DNA of 64,000 nt from an uncultured Paracoccaceae bacterium. Its GTDB lineage: Bacteria > Pseudomonadota > Alphaproteobacteria > Rhodobacterales > Rhodobacteraceae. Each line of letters starts with the position of its first letter. Position 1 is the first letter of the stretch. Both the position numbers and the translations under genes were made by a program. The DNA is taken from contig CALSNT010000012.1 in the NCBI GenBank assembly GCA_943787785.1, positions 62,001 through 126,000 of the forward strand, in the 5' to 3' direction. A model generated the notes under the pieces. It was not told the origin of the DNA, did no database searches, and was given only the letters and a program-made list of their open reading frames with translations. Of the stretch, positions 44,034 to 54,271 are shown piece by piece.

Positions 44034-44923
44034 GCGTCGTCGCAGCTCGACCGACGCAATCACGCACAGGCCTCGGCATCTTCCTGATGGTCTGCGTCTC
44101 ACTGGTATTCGCCGTACAGGACGGCATCAGCCGCCACTTGGCGAGCGAGTACAATGTGCTGATGGTCGTGATGATCCGCTACTGGTTTTTCGCCGCCTTC
44201 GTGATCGCAATGGCGCGACGCGCGCCGGGTGGGCTGCGGGCAACAGCGGCGACTGCGGTGCCCGCGCTGCAAGTGTTTCGAGGCGCACTGCTGGCGGTCG
44301 AAATCTGTGTGATGGTCACGGCATTTACTGTCCTGGGCCTGATCGAGAGTCATGCGGTTTTCGCCAGCTATCCGCTTTTGATCGCCGCGCTCAGCGGGCC
44401 GGTACTGGGCGAGCGTGTCGGTTGGCGGCGCTGGACTGCCATCGGCGTCGGGTTCGTCGGCGTCCTCATTATCCTTGACCCGTCGCGCACGGTGTTCTCC
44501 AGCGGCGCGCTGATCCCGCTGGGGTCAGCCACAATGTTCGCACTCTACGGTTTGCTGACTCGATTCGCGGCGCGCCACGACAGCCCAGAGACCAGCTTTT
44601 TCTGGACCGGGGTCGCGGGCGCGGTGGTGATGACCATGGTGGGTATCTGGTATTGGGAAGCGATGACGCCCGTCGACTATGGCTGGATGGCAGCACTCTG
44701 CGTGACCGGGGTGACCGGCCACTGGCTGCTGATCAAGTGTTATGACGTGGCCGAGGCAAGCGCTGTTCAGCCATTCGCCTATTTCCAGATGGTGTTCGCC
44801 GGCGCGGTCGGGATCGTTGTGTTCGGCGATGTGCTGCGCTCGAACACGATGATCGGCGCCGCTATAGTCGTGGCGGCAGGGCTTTTTGCCCTGATCCGGG
44901 CGCGGCAGGTGCGGGCGCGCTGA
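44030..44923 (+). CDS. DMT superfamily (EamA) transporter
   Basis: A 297-residue protein with about ten membrane helices in two EamA repeats. GIFLMVCVSLVFAVQDGISRHL begins the first and LGSATMFALYGLLTRFAA the second. Substrate unknown (metabolite or drug efflux). Translation is coupled to mnmD by an ATGA overlap; upstream in-frame starts lie inside mnmD. Confidence 0.88.
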   Translation: MSVVAARPTQSRTGLGIFLMVCVSLVFAVQDGISRHLASEYNVLMVVMIRYWFFAAFVIAMARRAPGGLRATAATAVPALQVFRGALLAVEICVMVTAFTVLGLIESHAVFASYPLLIAALSGPVLGERVGWRRWTAIGVGFVGVLIILDPSRTVFSSGALIPLGSATMFALYGLLTRFAARHDSPETSFFWTGVAGAVVMTMVGIWYWEAMTPVDYGWMAALCVTGVTGHWLLIKCYDVAEASAVQPFAYFQMVFAGAVGIVVFGDVLRSNTMIGAAIVVAAGLFALIRARQVRAR

Positions 44924-44941
44924 CGCTGAACGGGTGCAATC

Positions 44942-45682
44942 CTATTCACCTACTTGCGCGTTCAAATGTCCGACCAATTCCTCACACAGTGTGATCGCGG
45001 TGCTGGCACCGTTATAGTAGGCATTTGCCTCGCCGCATTCTTCAACCCGGACAGTGATTGGCGGGTCCAGTGAATACAGCTGGTTAAGCGCGTTTATCTC
45101 AGCCGACGCCAGATCGCGCAGGAACGATGATTCACCCTCCAACAGCTCCAGCAATGGACCGTCGCCACCCTCAACCTCCTCAAGTGCCGCGCCCCAGCTT
45201 TCGGCGGCTACCTCGAACTCTTCCTCACAGGTCTCCGCACGATCCTCTGGCAGTTCAAACTCCTCGATCAACCCGGCTCGGGTTTCAGGCGAGGCCCCAT
45301 AGGCCAGACACACGGTGTTATATAGCCGCTGCAAATCGGGACCGTGAACATCCCAGAACGCTACCTCGACCCCATCGGCGGCGCGGGCCTCGTCGTCCAT
45401 CAGGAAGCTCCAGGCGGTGTCCGCAAGGATCGCCTGCGCCGCGTCATCTTCGAAATGCGCGTCCATCATCAGGGCTGACAGGGTGTCCGCTGCGTCCTCC
45501 TCCTGCCCAAAGACCGGCAAAAGCAGGATGTCGATCAGCGCGTGGCCTAGCTCGTGATACAGGATAGCGATGACATTCGAGGCCACGAAATCCGCATTCT
45601 CTGGCACCGCAGTCTTGTCGGTCTGCGCCAAGAGCGGGCTGGCTGCAAGCGATGCTGCCAAGATCAAAGCGCGGAAAGTCAT
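44942..45682 (-). CDS. DUF4344 putative secreted metallopeptidase
   Basis: A 246-residue protein with a signal peptide (MTFRALILAASLAASPLLAQ) and the zinc motif HELGH in ILYHELGHALID, followed by a downstream acidic QEEDAADTLSAL segment that can supply the third ligand (gluzincin-like). Several Cys (VCLAYG, TCEEEF, EECGEA, LCEELV) suggest disulfides. DUF4344 proteins are uncharacterised. Overlaps the mch 3' end by four bases at its start, so it is co-transcribed with the ethylmalonyl-CoA genes. Confidence 0.82.
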   Translation of the reverse strand: MTFRALILAASLAASPLLAQTDKTAVPENADFVASNVIAILYHELGHALIDILLLPVFGQEEDAADTLSALMMDAHFEDDAAQAILADTAWSFLMDDEARAADGVEVAFWDVHGPDLQRLYNTVCLAYGASPETRAGLIEEFELPEDRAETCEEEFEVAAESWGAALEEVEGGDGPLLELLEGESSFLRDLASAEINALNQLYSLDPPITVRVEECGEANAYYNGASTAITLCEELVGHLNAQVGE

Positions 45683-46707
45683 GTCGGTATCAAAGCCCAG
45701 TAGTCGAGCTCGAGCAAGACACCAGGCGCGTACGTCCCGTCCGCGCCGCGCAGAGTGAGCGGGCCCGTCCCAGCCTTCACGGCCACCAGTCGCAACCGCA
45801 GCGCGCCAACCCCAGGAGCGTCTGTTTCTGCGCGATCCAGAACTTCGGACCACGCGGTCACAGTATCGCCTGCGAAGGCTGGATTGGCATGCGCACCGCC
45901 ATTCAATCCCGCAACCAGTGCCGCATTCGCCAGCCCGTTAAACGACAGCGCGCGCGCCAAGCTGATGATGTGACCGCCATAGATCAACCGCCGCCCATCC
46001 TCGCGGTGGGTCGCATCAAAATGCACTTTCGCCGTGTTCTGCCACAACCGCGTGGCCAGCATATGCTCGGCCTCTTCCAATGTGACCGCGTCCACATGGT
46101 CAATCTTTTCGCCCACTGTGTAGTCGCCCCAACGATGTGCCTCTCCGGCCGCCGCGAAGTCATACCCGGTGAAGTCGAGGCCTGCTGGAATTGCCAGATC
46201 GCGCGCCGCCACCGTGGCCTTCAATTCAGGGATCACCGGCTCCGCAGCGCCACCACCCTCACGGGTGCGTACCATGACCCAGCGGACATAGCTCAACACC
46301 ACCTCGCCGCGCTGGTTGCTGCCCGTGGTTCGCACCCAGACCACGCCGGATTTGCCGTTGGAGTTGCGCTTCAGCCCGATCACCTCGGATGTCGCGCCCA
46401 ACGTATCCCCCGGCCAGACCGGCGCCAGCCAACGGCCCTCGGCGTATCCCAGATTGGCAACCGCGTTCAGCGAGATATCGGGCACCGTCTTGCCGAACAC
46501 CGTATGAAACGCGATCAGCGGGTCCAGCGGGGCAGCGGCCAAACCACAGGCGCGGGCGAATTCGTCTGATGACAGGATCGCGTGGCGGCTGGGATAGAGG
46601 GCGGTGTAAAGTGCCCGTTCGCCCTGCCCCAAGGTGCGTGGCACGGCATGGGCGATCATCTCGCCCAGCGCATAATCCTCGAAAAACCGGCCCGTATTGG
46701 TCTTCAT
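45679..46707 (-). CDS. mch: Mesaconyl-C1-CoA hydratase Mch (MaoC family)
   Basis: A 342-residue double hot-dog hydratase that interconverts mesaconyl-C1-CoA and erythro-beta-methylmalyl-CoA in the ethylmalonyl-CoA pathway. It begins MKTNTGRFFEDYALGE and continues with SDEFARACGLAAAP, FGKTVPDISLNAVANLGYAEG and SNGKSGVVWVRT, very close to what I recall of Rhodobacter sphaeroides Mch. The start at 46707 overlaps the DUF1737 gene. mcl2 in the same unit strengthens the call. Confidence 0.93.
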   Translation of the reverse strand: MKTNTGRFFEDYALGEMIAHAVPRTLGQGERALYTALYPSRHAILSSDEFARACGLAAAPLDPLIAFHTVFGKTVPDISLNAVANLGYAEGRWLAPVWPGDTLGATSEVIGLKRNSNGKSGVVWVRTTGSNQRGEVVLSYVRWVMVRTREGGGAAEPVIPELKATVAARDLAIPAGLDFTGYDFAAAGEAHRWGDYTVGEKIDHVDAVTLEEAEHMLATRLWQNTAKVHFDATHREDGRRLIYGGHIISLARALSFNGLANAALVAGLNGGAHANPAFAGDTVTAWSEVLDRAETDAPGVGALRLRLVAVKAGTGPLTLRGADGTYAPGVLLELDYWALIPT

Positions 46708-46907
46708 TGCTGGCTCAGTTTTAGATCGGGGGTGTAGTCTCCGTCGACCTCTTTCACCACTGCCTGCCCGCAGCGCATCACGCCGCTGGTCGCGTCGTGG
46801 GCGTAGGTTGGTTCGCCATAAAGCTCCCACCCGTTGTTCAAAGCGGCGCTGACCTTGTGGCAGAAAGCGGACGTGTCATCCTCGCTGAGAAATCGGTAGA
46901 GTTTCAT
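46704..46907 (-). CDS. DUF1737 small protein
   Basis: A 67-residue protein: MKLYRFLSEDDTSAFCHKVSAALNNGWELYGEPTY and a C-terminal half with RCGQAVVKEV. The pattern LYRFL...V...LN.GW.LYG.P.Y is the DUF1737 motif; function unknown. Sandwiched with four-base overlap on mch and a 4-bp gap from nnrU. Confidence 0.82.
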   Translation of the reverse strand: MKLYRFLSEDDTSAFCHKVSAALNNGWELYGEPTYAHDATSGVMRCGQAVVKEVDGDYTPDLKLSQQ

Positions 46908-46911
46908 GCGG

Positions 46912-47472
46912 TTATCCAGGAAATGGCCAGACGCCCAGCCAGGTGTGGATGGCAGCGATTACGGCGAAAACGATGGCCGAAATCACCAGCAGGCGAATAT
47001 CACCAAACAGGCTGCCACCCGTGAAGGCGGCCGGGGCCGCTTCACTGCGGTTAATGAGAACCATCTCGATCAGCGCCCAAAGCCCAATGCCACCGAACAG
47101 GACAACCGCCGCCAGATGCCCGTTGACCAGTAGATGCGCAATCGACCAGACCACAACGCCGGTCAGCATCGGATGCCGCATCTTACCGCGCAGACGGCTT
47201 TTCGATGCGCCTAACCCCAGCAGGATCACGGCAATCACCATCAATAGGTTGTTGATATGGATCACGAAGGGCGGCAAGAACCAAAGGTCGACGAAAGGCG
47301 CGGTCCGCAGGCCGATCACCATCAGCACGATCGAGGCAACCAGCACCAGCGCAATTACACCCTTGGAGGCATTCCCCATCCGCTCTGTCATCGCGGCCCG
47401 CGCACCGGGGGCGAGGCGTTTGAAAAAATGTGTGAAGCTCCACAGCAGGACGCCCAGAACGATCCAGATCAT
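46912..47472 (-). CDS. nnrU: NnrU family membrane protein
   Basis: A 186-residue protein with five to six helices. Starts MIWIVLGVLLWSFTHFFKRLAPG; the conserved segment RLRGKMRHPMLTGVVVWSIAHLLVNGH is the NnrU/isoprenylcysteine methyltransferase-like core. NnrU was named for its location near denitrification genes, but no nitrogen-oxide genes are seen here, and the location in an mch-mcl2 unit suggests a more general role. Overlaps the mcl2 start-side neighbour by four bases. Confidence 0.88.
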   Translation of the reverse strand: MIWIVLGVLLWSFTHFFKRLAPGARAAMTERMGNASKGVIALVLVASIVLMVIGLRTAPFVDLWFLPPFVIHINNLLMVIAVILLGLGASKSRLRGKMRHPMLTGVVVWSIAHLLVNGHLAAVVLFGGIGLWALIEMVLINRSEAAPAAFTGGSLFGDIRLLVISAIVFAVIAAIHTWLGVWPFPG

Positions 47473-48338
47473 TGAGTGGTCTCCGCAATTGCCTCGGCCT
47501 TCGCCAAGGTGGCCCGCGCCGTGGCGACATGCAAGTTCTCGACGATCCTGCCGTCCAGAACTGCAACCCCCTGACCAGCGGCCTCAGCCTCAGCAAAGGC
47601 CGCAATCTGACGGCGGGCAAGCGCAACCTCGGTCTCGTTTGGAGCGAAGGCAGCGTTCGCAATCTCCAGTTGTGCGGGGTGGATGAGGCTTTTGCCGTCC
47701 ATGCCCAGCGCACGGCCGTCATCGCATTCGCCCCGCAGCCCGTCATCGTCTTTGAAGGCATTGTAGACGCCATCTACGCAGGCAATCCCTGCGGCGCGGG
47801 CCGCCAGAACGCAGGTCTGCAACGCCATCCGCATCGAAGCCCGCCCGGTCCCTTCAGGCAGGTGCAAATCCTTAGCCAGATCATTGGTCCCGATCACAAA
47901 CCCCTGCATCCCCGGCGCATCGGCAATCGCCAATGCGTTCAGGATGCCGCGCGGCGTTTCCATCATCGCCCAGATCGCCGTGCCACCAAGATCAGTTTGA
48001 TCCATCATCCCAGACAGTGTCGCGATATCCGCCGCCCCATCCACTTTCGGAAGCAAAATCCCATCCGGGGATGCCCCGGCCAGCGCCGACAGATCATCCC
48101 GCGCCCATTCGGTGTCGAGCGCATTGATCCGCGCCACCCGCGCGCGGGAACCATAGCCACCGGTCGTCAGCGCCTCGGCCAATGCGATGCGGGCGTCTGC
48201 CTTGGCGTCCGGCGCAACTGCATCCTCAAGATCGAAGATGATTGCATCGGTCGGCAGGCTGCGCGCTTTCTCCAAAGCCCGCGCGTTCGATCCCGGTATA
48301 TAGAGCATGGATCGCCAAAGGTGTCGTTCGCTGCCCAT
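47469..48338 (-). CDS. mcl2: (3S)-malyl-CoA thioesterase Mcl2 (HpcH/CitE family)
   Basis: A 289-residue TIM-barrel protein of the CitE/malyl-CoA lyase family. RSMLYIPGSNARALEKARSL, DAIIFDLEDAVAP with the Mg ligand Asp/Glu, WAMMETPRGILNA and MDGKSLIHPAQLEIAN are seen. It resembles the R. sphaeroides (3S)-malyl-CoA thioesterase more than the longer lyase Mcl1, from memory. It hydrolyses (3S)-malyl-CoA to malate at the end of acetyl-CoA assimilation. First gene of mcl2-nnrU-DUF1737-mch-DUF4344; malate dehydrogenase lies just beyond. Confidence 0.88.
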   Translation of the reverse strand: MGSERHLWRSMLYIPGSNARALEKARSLPTDAIIFDLEDAVAPDAKADARIALAEALTTGGYGSRARVARINALDTEWARDDLSALAGASPDGILLPKVDGAADIATLSGMMDQTDLGGTAIWAMMETPRGILNALAIADAPGMQGFVIGTNDLAKDLHLPEGTGRASMRMALQTCVLAARAAGIACVDGVYNAFKDDDGLRGECDDGRALGMDGKSLIHPAQLEIANAAFAPNETEVALARRQIAAFAEAEAAGQGVAVLDGRIVENLHVATARATLAKAEAIAETTQ

Positions 48339-48508
48339 GATGTCCCCTCGACCACTGCGTTCGCCGCCATGCAGCATAATGCGTGGTCTCAGTTCAACCC
48401 GGTTTTTGCCTGTAGCGCAGTGGCATCATGACGCTGAGCGCAGCGTTAATCACTTGGTTGCCTTGTGCCCACAGACCCGCGGCGTTTTTCGCAGATCAAG
48501 GATACCAA

Positions 48509-49926
<1,418 letters not shown>

Positions 49927-49937
49927 GGCGCGCCTGG

Positions 49938-50615
49938 TTGCCGTCCCTGATAGAGACCCACAAGCTCGCGTTTTTCGGCATTCCGAAAATCGCGAGCACA
50001 TCCATGAAGCTGGTATTGTTTGAATTGCAATACGGCAAGCCAATCAGTGATTACACGCCGCCACCCGGGCAAAAACTTAAGCCCCTGCATGACCACTATC
50101 CTTCGCGCAAGTTGCAGCGAAATGACTTCGAACGGTGTGAAAACTATTGGAAATTCGCGGTGGTGCGCGATCCTGTAGATCGAATCCTGTCTGCCTATGG
50201 ACATCGCGTCGTGGGCCTTGGCGATCTTGAGAAACGCTCTTCGGCCAAACGCAAAGCCCGCTTTTTGCGGATCAGCCTGCGTCCGGACCTGGAAGAATTC
50301 TGCCTGCGCCTTAACCGCTATCGGTTTATGTCGCGGTTGATCCGCCATCATGTCCGACCTCAATCCGATTTCCTCGGCCATGATCTCTCTAAACTCGACG
50401 CGAGTTACCCGATTGAGTCGATGGCGAAACTGGCAGATGATCTGGCGGAGCGCACTGGCCGACCAATCGAGATTCCAAAGAATTCAGGTGTCGGACCCAG
50501 GTTCACCCGCAGTGACATGTCGCCAAAGGCCACGCGCGCCATAGTGCGCAACTTTGCTGCCGACTATAATCTTTTGCGCGGAGTTTACCTGCCACCTTCG
50601 AACAGTAAGCATTGA
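49938..50615 (+). CDS. Sulfotransferase family 2-like protein
   Basis: A 225-residue protein with a PAPS-binding loop near its N-terminus (LAFFGIPKIASTSMKLVL) and a second phosphate site WKFAVVRDPVDRILSAYGH, as in Sulfotransfer_2 and carbohydrate sulfotransferases. A TTG at 49938 is the only start just upstream of the PAPS loop; the first ATG lies after it, so either TTG is used or translation continues from the end of mdh. Likely modifies surface polysaccharide, given the glycosyltransferase gene next to it. Confidence 0.78.
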   Translation: MPSLIETHKLAFFGIPKIASTSMKLVLFELQYGKPISDYTPPPGQKLKPLHDHYPSRKLQRNDFERCENYWKFAVVRDPVDRILSAYGHRVVGLGDLEKRSSAKRKARFLRISLRPDLEEFCLRLNRYRFMSRLIRHHVRPQSDFLGHDLSKLDASYPIESMAKLADDLAERTGRPIEIPKNSGVGPRFTRSDMSPKATRAIVRNFAADYNLLRGVYLPPSNSKH

Positions 50616-50958
50616 CGCCATCAACCTCGTAGCTCTGCAGACACACCGCGGCCACGATCCAGCGCGTTTTGATGGGATTTGTCTAATCGAAAACAGCTTG
50701 GCACTTACGGGTGAATTAAGCCTGTATCTCGGGCATCAGATCTCCGTGCCCGATTTCCCGGCTACAGGGCCACGACTATTTCGGGGCGATCTCGCCGGTT
50801 CAAATCAACGGACGGAGGTGGGCACCGTCGCGACGGATTACCGCATTCAGGAAATTCTCAGGCCAATTTCTACAACGCGCTAGGGGTGTACGCTACGCAA
50901 CGTCTACCCTTAATGATTGTGGCATTTGTTGGAGTGGGTAAAAACGAGGCAATCATTA
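50616..50958. other. 343-bp lower-GC gap before the GT61-methyltransferase gene
   Basis: No gene is supported. A plus-strand open frame (50554-50883) starts inside the sulfotransferase gene and has no recognisable features; it could be a remnant of an inserted gene. GC is visibly lower than in flanking housekeeping genes. Confidence 0.45.
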
Positions 50959-52836
50959 TTGGATCCGCAGGCCGCTATCAAACCCTCAGAGTTCCATCAA
51001 ACCTCGCTGCCCAAGTCCGAAATGCGCGTCAGCGCTGGAGCGCTGATCGTGCCAATCAGGCGACGCATTGCTGGACCGGGCGGACGGTGGGCGGGTGGCG
51101 TGTTTTCAGCCGACGGTTCGCCCCTTCCAACTCATATGGCACGCATACAGAAACCGTTCAAATCCGTGGATCCGACGCTGACAGATCCGACCGCGGATCT
51201 GCAATCCGCGCCGGTGATCCCAGGCGACTGGCTGTATTGCGGCGCATCTTCGAAGCAGTTCGGCCACATAATGACACGCGGTCTGGGGCAGCTTTGGGCG
51301 CGGCAGTTCTTGCCCACCGGTACAGGCCTGGCTTTCGCGGGCATTTATCAGTCCAGCAGCCAGAACCCGGTGATTGATGCGGTGTGCGAAGCACTTGATC
51401 TGACGTCCCCCCACCACGTGGCAACCCGCCCGACCCGGTTCGAACGCCTTCACCTGGCCCCGGATCTGTTTAGCGACGCGACCAATGGCACTCCCGCGCC
51501 CGCCTACGTCGACTGGATTCGCCAGAAGATCCCCCAAGCTGATGGGACCGGACGCCGCATTTATGTGTCGCGCTCGGCGCTGGTCCCGACACTGGGGCGC
51601 ATTCTGTGCGAGGATATTCTGGAACAGAACCTGATCGCAGATGGTTACGAGGTCTTTCACCCACAAGCCGCCAGCCTGAAACAGCAATTGGCCATCTACC
51701 GGGCCGCCACCGACATTATCGCAATGGAAAGTTCGGCGCTCCACGTCATCCCCTTTGCGTCGCAGCCGGGTGCGCGGCTGACTGTGATCCAGCGGCGCCC
51801 GGATCTGCCTGCGCTGATCAAAAATCAGATCACCGGTTTTTCAAAAGGCAGCGCGACCTTCGTGAACGCCATTTCCAGAATCTACTGGCCCGAAGTCCGC
51901 GCTGATAATTCCAGCCTTGCGGCACTGGATTTTGATGCGCTGAAGACCTCTCTGTTCGAAGCGGGTGCGTTAAATCGCAACGATCAGTGGCGCAGTCCCT
52001 CGGAAGAAGAAACACAAGAATCACTGCGGATGGGGCGTGCAAGGACGGCTCGTTTCATGAACGATGCAGAACGCCGCCAGTTCCTGCGCGACCGGCGACG
52101 CAAACGGAGAAAGAGTGACATAGCCATGACCCAGACAGACAGTATGGATCCGATTCCTCACATCAGCGGCAAGCGGTATTTCAGAATGCTGAAATCGCTG
52201 CACGAACGGATCAGACCGGATTGGTATCTGGAAGTTGGTACGTTTTCCGGCCGGAGCCTTGCACTGGCCAATTGCAATTTCGTTTCCGTGGACCCGAGCT
52301 TCCAGATCAAGCATCCAGTAATCAACGCCACCGGAAAGGAAATGCTGTTCGTTCAAAAGCCAAGCGATGATTTTTTTGCCTCGACCTTTATTGGGCGCAA
52401 CAAGATCAAATTTGACATGGCTTTTTTGGACGGAATGCATCAGTTCGAATTTCTGCTGCGCGATTTCATCAACACCGAAAAGGTGATGCAGCCCGGTGGC
52501 TGCGTCCTTCTCCATGATTGCTGCCCGACAACGCACGAGATGGCCGTGCGGGACTTTCATCCTGGCGACTGGACCGGGGATGTCTGGAAAACGCTTCTCA
52601 TCCTGCTGCGCAACCGCCCCGACCTGGACATACAGGTCGCCAACGCGGCCCCGACCGGCCTTGTGGTGATCCGGGGCCTAAATCCCAAAAGCCGGGTGCT
52701 GCGGACGCACTATGACGAACTGGTCGCGGAATACGAAGCGATGACACTCGACGGGTTGGAAGGTGGGCTGGGCGGGCTCTACCGAAATTTTGAACTGCTG
52801 AGCGATGACGCGGTCCTGGACACATTTGAAACTTGA
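50959..52836 (+). CDS. Fusion of GT61-family glycosyltransferase and class I methyltransferase
   Basis: A 625-residue protein. The first part has the glycosyltransferase 61 (DUF563) pattern: GRRIYVSRSALVPTLGR, then EQNLIADGYEVFHPQAASLKQQL and AATDIIAMESSALHVIPF. A basic linker (RDRRRKRRKS) leads to a SAM methyltransferase of the Methyltransf_24 type: PDWYLEVGTFSGRSLALANC, FDMAFLDGMHQFEFLL and GGCVLLHDCCPT. Start is a TTG at 50959 with GAGG nine bases upstream; a TTG at 50917 would add 14 residues. A two-step glycan modification enzyme is likely. Next to the sulfotransferase gene. Confidence 0.78.
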   Translation: MDPQAAIKPSEFHQTSLPKSEMRVSAGALIVPIRRRIAGPGGRWAGGVFSADGSPLPTHMARIQKPFKSVDPTLTDPTADLQSAPVIPGDWLYCGASSKQFGHIMTRGLGQLWARQFLPTGTGLAFAGIYQSSSQNPVIDAVCEALDLTSPHHVATRPTRFERLHLAPDLFSDATNGTPAPAYVDWIRQKIPQADGTGRRIYVSRSALVPTLGRILCEDILEQNLIADGYEVFHPQAASLKQQLAIYRAATDIIAMESSALHVIPFASQPGARLTVIQRRPDLPALIKNQITGFSKGSATFVNAISRIYWPEVRADNSSLAALDFDALKTSLFEAGALNRNDQWRSPSEEETQESLRMGRARTARFMNDAERRQFLRDRRRKRRKSDIAMTQTDSMDPIPHISGKRYFRMLKSLHERIRPDWYLEVGTFSGRSLALANCNFVSVDPSFQIKHPVINATGKEMLFVQKPSDDFFASTFIGRNKIKFDMAFLDGMHQFEFLLRDFINTEKVMQPGGCVLLHDCCPTTHEMAVRDFHPGDWTGDVWKTLLILLRNRPDLDIQVANAAPTGLVVIRGLNPKSRVLRTHYDELVAEYEAMTLDGLEGGLGGLYRNFELLSDDAVLDTFET

Positions 52837-52871
52837 CGCCGTAACCCCTACTGAACCTTCGTGCATCCTGC

Positions 52872-52902
52872 TGTGATCACGCCGCCGATTGCCGTGATCA
52901 CA
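52872..52902. promoter_or_regulatory. Twin palindrome upstream of sucC
   Basis: Two copies of the perfect 8-bp palindrome GTGATCAC (52873-52880 and 52894-52901), centres 21 bp apart, which also form a 10-bp inverted repeat TGTGATCACG / CGTGATCACA. The spacing is two helical turns. It is 105-135 bp before the sucC start. A dimeric repressor or activator (GntR- or CRP-like) is plausible; no T tract follows, so a terminator is less likely. Confidence 0.5.
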
Positions 52903-53006
52903 AAGCCCAGATTCTAAGCCGACTCTGTCACCGTTCGTCGAATATTGGTTTCACCGTCGATGAATGTCGTGACATAAATCGCCATAGCAACGGAACCGGG
53001 GGCGCA

Positions 53007-54200
53007 ATGAATATCCACGAATATCAGGCCAAATCACTGCTGCGCAGCTATGGCGCACCGGTCAGTGAAGGACGTGCTGTCACACGGGCTGAGGACGCGA
53101 AGTCCGCGGCCGGCGAGCTCGACGGTCCGGTCTGGGTCGTCAAGGCGCAAATCCACGCGGGCGGGCGCGGCAAGGGCACTTTCGCGGAAGCTGACGCTGG
53201 TGAGAAAGGCGGGGTTCGGATCACCAAGTCGGTCGGTGAAGCCGCGGCCGAGGCCGAAAAGATGCTGGGACGCACGCTTGTGACCCATCAGACCGGCCCG
53301 GCGGGCAAACAGGTCAACCGCATCTATATCGAAGACGGCGCGGCAATCGCGAAAGAATTCTACCTCGCGCTGCTGGTTGATCGCGGTTCCAGCCGGGTGT
53401 CCTTCGTCTGCTCGACCGAAGGCGGCATGGACATCGAAGAGGTCGCGGCCTCCACGCCCGAAAAAATCGTCAGCTTCTCGGTTGATCCGGCCACCGGCTA
53501 CATGCCGTTTCACGGGCGGCGCATCGCCTTCGCGCTGGGCCTGGAGGGCAAGGCAGTCAAGCAATGCGTCGGGTTGATGGGCACGCTTTACAAGCTGTTT
53601 AACGAAAAAGACGCCGAGATGGTCGAGATCAACCCCCTGATCCTGACCGAGGGGGGCGAATTGGTCTGCCTCGACGCAAAGATGGGCTTTGATTCCAACG
53701 CCATGTACCGCCAGCCCGATATCGCCGCGCTGCGCGACGAAACCGAAGAAGACCCCAAAGAGCTTGCAGCGTCGAAGTTCGATCTGAACTACATCGCGCT
53801 GGACGGCGAAATCGGCTGCATGGTCAACGGCGCGGGCCTCGCGATGGCGACGATGGACATCATCAAGCTCTACGGCTCCGAGCCCGCCAACTTTCTGGAC
53901 GTCGGCGGTGGCGCTACCACGGAGAAGGTCACCGAGGCGTTCAAGATCATCACCTCCGACCCAAACGTCAAAGGCATACTGGTCAACATCTTCGGCGGCA
54001 TCATGCGCTGTGACGTGATCGCCGAAGGCGTGGTGAGTGCTGTGAAAGAAGTCGGCCTGCAAGTGCCCCTGGTCGTTCGACTGGAGGGCACCAACGTCGA
54101 AAAGGGCAAAGAGATCATCAACAAAAGCGGCCTGAACGTGATCGCAGCCGATGATCTTGGCGACGCGGCCGAAAAGATCGTGAAGGCGGTCAAAGGATAA
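53007..54200 (+). CDS. sucC: Succinyl-CoA ligase (ADP-forming) beta subunit
   Basis: The 397-residue ATP-grasp subunit of succinyl-CoA synthetase. [20 protein letters not shown] at the start, [14 protein letters not shown] for nucleotide binding, [22 protein letters not shown], and [20 protein letters not shown] / [15 protein letters not shown] in the C-terminal flavodoxin-like domain. First gene of sucC-sucD and the likely promoter-proximal gene of the whole suc block. Confidence 0.97.
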   Translation: MNIHEYQAKSLLRSYGAPVSEGRAVTRAEDAKSAAGELDGPVWVVKAQIHAGGRGKGTFAEADAGEKGGVRITKSVGEAAAEAEKMLGRTLVTHQTGPAGKQVNRIYIEDGAAIAKEFYLALLVDRGSSRVSFVCSTEGGMDIEEVAASTPEKIVSFSVDPATGYMPFHGRRIAFALGLEGKAVKQCVGLMGTLYKLFNEKDAEMVEINPLILTEGGELVCLDAKMGFDSNAMYRQPDIAALRDETEEDPKELAASKFDLNYIALDGEIGCMVNGAGLAMATMDIIKLYGSEPANFLDVGGGATTEKVTEAFKIITSDPNVKGILVNIFGGIMRCDVIAEGVVSAVKEVGLQVPLVVRLEGTNVEKGKEIINKSGLNVIAADDLGDAAEKIVKAVKG

Positions 54201-54201
54201 T

Positions 54202-54260
54202 CGTAGGCCGGGCTTCAGCCCGGCACCCACCGAGCATGCCGGGCTAAAGCCTGGCCTACG
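54202..54260. repeat. REP-like inverted repeat between sucC and sucD
   Basis: Arms of 23 bp: CGTAGGCCGGGCTTCAGCCC... (54202-54224) and its complement (54238-54260), 21 of 23 positions matching, 13-nt loop. Arms of this GTAGGCCGGGCT type are common REP-like elements in proteobacteria. It fills the whole sucC-sucD gap and could form a hairpin in the mRNA that alters the SucC:SucD ratio or stability. Confidence 0.75.
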
Positions 54261-54271
54261 GAGACAATTGA

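Noticed and set aside
50554-50883. 109-codon plus-strand frame after the sulfotransferase gene
   Set aside because: Starts inside the sulfotransferase gene, no domain, no ribosome-binding site; kept only as a possible remnant.
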